Shown: positions 23,473 through 24,654 of the stretch, one piece after another | Position numbering within the stretch: the stretch's first letter is position 1 | Layout: each line of letters starts with the position of its first letter | From: Chloroflexota bacterium | GTDB taxonomy: Bacteria > Chloroflexota > Dehalococcoidia > Lucifugimonadales > UBA826 | DNA length: 24,654 bases | Assembly: GCA_002718095.1 (NCBI GenBank) | Contig: PBDP01000005.1 | Coordinates: 209,108 to 233,761, forward strand | Direction of reading: 5' to 3' | Program-made: the position numbers and the translations under genes | The notes under the pieces: model-generated | Databases searched by the model: none | What the model saw: the letters and a program-made list of their open reading frames with translations, nothing else | What the model was told of the DNA's origin: nothing

Positions 23473-24297
23473 TCAATTTACAGATGACTGTGATTTTATT
23501 TCCTGATTATTAGTGATTTGATTAATCAAAATAAATACTATTACAGCAGGTATTACTGTCAAGCTTGTAACTAGCATATTAAAATAAGTTAATTCTATTA
23601 ACTCTTTTATTTGTAAGTCTTCTGCCCTAAACCACATTCGCATGATGATGTTTTCAAGAACATTACTGACTATCCATAAAGCCCACCACCATCCTATTAA
23701 ATTACTACCAATGTCGATTTTGTATGTCCCAGCGGACGGTACCCCTGGCGTGTATTTGTTGTTTGGATGGCTGCTCTTCCAAATCTCATTCATAACCTGA
23801 TAAGGGCGGAACAAATGCATAAATGGTATAAACCACCATCCTACAGCCCAAGCTGGTGAAAATCTTTGGCTCACATATCCAAGTGCATTTAAGTTCGATG
23901 ATGCTTGGTAAATCCACCTAAGAAAAGTAATTATTGTTACTAGATAAACTAATGTATATCCAACACCCCAAATTCCCCATATGAGGGCATTATTGTTTAT
24001 TTCTGCCTCAGTAGCAGTGAAATTGTGAATGTTTTTTAATAAATTGATGTCCATCATGTCTAATATAATAGAGAGAATGGATAGTCCCACAAAAACGATA
24101 AGTAATCTTTGGGTCCATTTGGCCCTTGGGAAAAGGGATATAAATTTGGGACGGGGTGGTTGGTTCCCACGAAAGTCCGTTCCTATTCCTTCAGTACGAA
24201 GCACAGAGTCTACTATTTGGCCGCATTTTTGGCAGAATTTGGCATCTGGGGATAAGGATACCCCACAAGCCTGACAAATCCGTTCCTGTTTTCTCAT
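23473..24297 (-). CDS. Zinc-ribbon DUF4328 membrane protein
   Basis: A 274-residue protein with an N-terminal zinc ribbon (CQAC at 8-11, CQKC at 22-25), a short linker, then about five hydrophobic segments near 61-82, 104-128, 145-163, 197-216 and 238-259. The core FLRWIYQASSNLNALG ... FSPAWAVGWWFIPFMHLFRPYQVMNEIW is the DUF4328 pattern. Function unknown; such proteins are common in bacteria with large extracytoplasmic signalling sets. The ribbon should face the cytoplasm. AAGGA is 9 bases before the ATG. It is convergent with the small membrane protein. Confidence 0.88.
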   Translation of the reverse strand: MRKQERICQACGVSLSPDAKFCQKCGQIVDSVLRTEGIGTDFRGNQPPRPKFISLFPRAKWTQRLLIVFVGLSILSIILDMMDINLLKNIHNFTATEAEINNNALIWGIWGVGYTLVYLVTIITFLRWIYQASSNLNALGYVSQRFSPAWAVGWWFIPFMHLFRPYQVMNEIWKSSHPNNKYTPGVPSAGTYKIDIGSNLIGWWWALWIVSNVLENIIMRMWFRAEDLQIKELIELTYFNMLVTSLTVIPAVIVFILINQITNNQEIKSQSSVN

Positions 24298-24520
24298 TAC
24301 GATGTTTCCTTAAAGTACATTCGAGGTATTTTACGACATTGTACATTCAAAATAGTATTAATTTCATAAGCTATACTCCCATCAAATATATATATTATAT
24401 TTTAGTAATATTGTGAGTATATTTAATAGCCACAAATAATATGCTAAGTCAATTAGTTAATAACTCTAATCATTCTGATTTTACCACTGATATAATAGTA
24501 GTTAAATTTAAGGATTTAAT
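24298..24520. other. Divergent intergenic region with a repeated octamer
   Basis: A 223-base, AT-rich gap between two divergent genes. GTACATTC occurs twice in the same direction (24315-24322 and 24341-24348), close to the DUF4328 start. A perfect TATAAT lies at 24491-24496, about 25 bases before the lipoprotein start, without a clear -35. No ORF with a ribosome site was found. Confidence 0.5.
24491..24496 (+). promoter_or_regulatory. Candidate -10 box for the lipoprotein gene
   Basis: TATAAT lies 24 bases before the ATG at 24521, leaving room for a short leader with AAGGA. The expected -35 position has no good match, so this is only a candidate. Confidence 0.35.
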
Positions 24521-24654
24521 ATGACACTCAAAATCAGAATTGTTTTTATTGCAATTATTTCGCTATTGATAATTGGATGCTCATCGGAAAGTGCTGAAAT
24601 CGAGATTACCGATTTTCAATTAGAAGATAATAATGGTAAAACAGTATCCTTATA
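24521..24654 (+). CDS. Lipoprotein with redoxin-like start (N-terminal part, cut by window end)
   Basis: Forty-four residues are visible. The N-terminus has basic residues, a hydrophobic stretch and a lipobox ending LIIGC, so Cys20 would be lipidated and the protein anchored outside the cytoplasmic membrane. After a short linker, ITDFQLEDNNGKTVSL matches the opening strand pair of thioredoxin-like redoxins (TlpA/AhpC-TSA) and SCO1/SenC copper chaperones. The active-site cysteines would lie beyond the window. AAGGA is about 7 bases before the ATG. Confidence 0.75.
   Translation, partial: MTLKIRIVFIAIISLLIIGCSSESAEIEITDFQLEDNNGKTVSL

Noticed and set aside
1-24654. CRISPR arrays, transposases, phage or toxin-antitoxin genes
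   Set aside because: No spaced repeats, no integrase/transposase motifs and no small paired toxin-like ORFs were seen.

Overview
The window is AT-rich, gene-dense bacterial chromosome with small gaps, good AGGAG-type ribosome binding sites and several TTG/GTG starts. The protein set (PfkB kinase of the GGSATYFS type beside S-adenosylhomocysteine hydrolase, a bacterial Vms1-like release factor, a DUF5679 zinc microprotein, and many SDR, Gfo/Idh, class III aminotransferase, FAD oxidoreductase and PTE-like genes) resembles marine Chloroflexota of the Dehalococcoidia/SAR202 kind. That placement is inference from protein look alone. I see no phage, transposon, CRISPR or plasmid genes.

Region 1 (about 1-11,520, all minus strand). 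Read 5' to 3', this block runs: DUF5679 microprotein, class III aminotransferase, FAD amino-acid oxidase-like protein, galE, oxalate-CoA-ligase-like acyl-CoA synthetase, HAD hydrolase, PPi-type phosphofructokinase, rhodanese, PfkB kinase, ahcY, metK and a phosphohexomutase cut by the window edge. Gaps are mostly under 50 bases, so one or a few long operons are plausible. A perfect 25-bp hairpin sits between the FAD oxidase and galE. metK, ahcY and the PfkB kinase together look like an S-adenosylmethionine use and adenosine salvage unit.

Region 2 (about 11,670-16,540, mixed strands). It holds a uronate-dehydrogenase-like epimerase (+), rpiB (-), a Vms1-like peptidyl-tRNA hydrolase/release factor (+), an SDR (-) divergent from a small thioredoxin-like iron-sulfur protein (+) around a perfect 16-bp palindrome, then a PTE-like metallohydrolase and a RidA-family protein (-).

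Region 3 (about 16,700-23,440, plus strand). It holds a SelW/Rdx-type CxxC protein, a Gfo/Idh/MocA protein lacking the usual catalytic residues, a class I aminotransferase, gatC, gatA, an alpha/beta hydrolase, an SDR whose active-site lysine is replaced by asparagine, tRNA-Val(GAC) with encoded CCA, and a small membrane protein followed by a likely terminator.

Region 4 (about 23,470-24,654). A zinc-ribbon DUF4328 membrane protein (-) is followed by the start of a redoxin-like lipoprotein (+) cut by the window end.

No obvious new defence or mobile system is present. The items most worth checking are the Vms1-like factor, the two oxidoreductases with lost catalytic residues, the iron-sulfur protein with odd cysteine spacing, the intercistronic hairpin and the SAM-cycle cluster.
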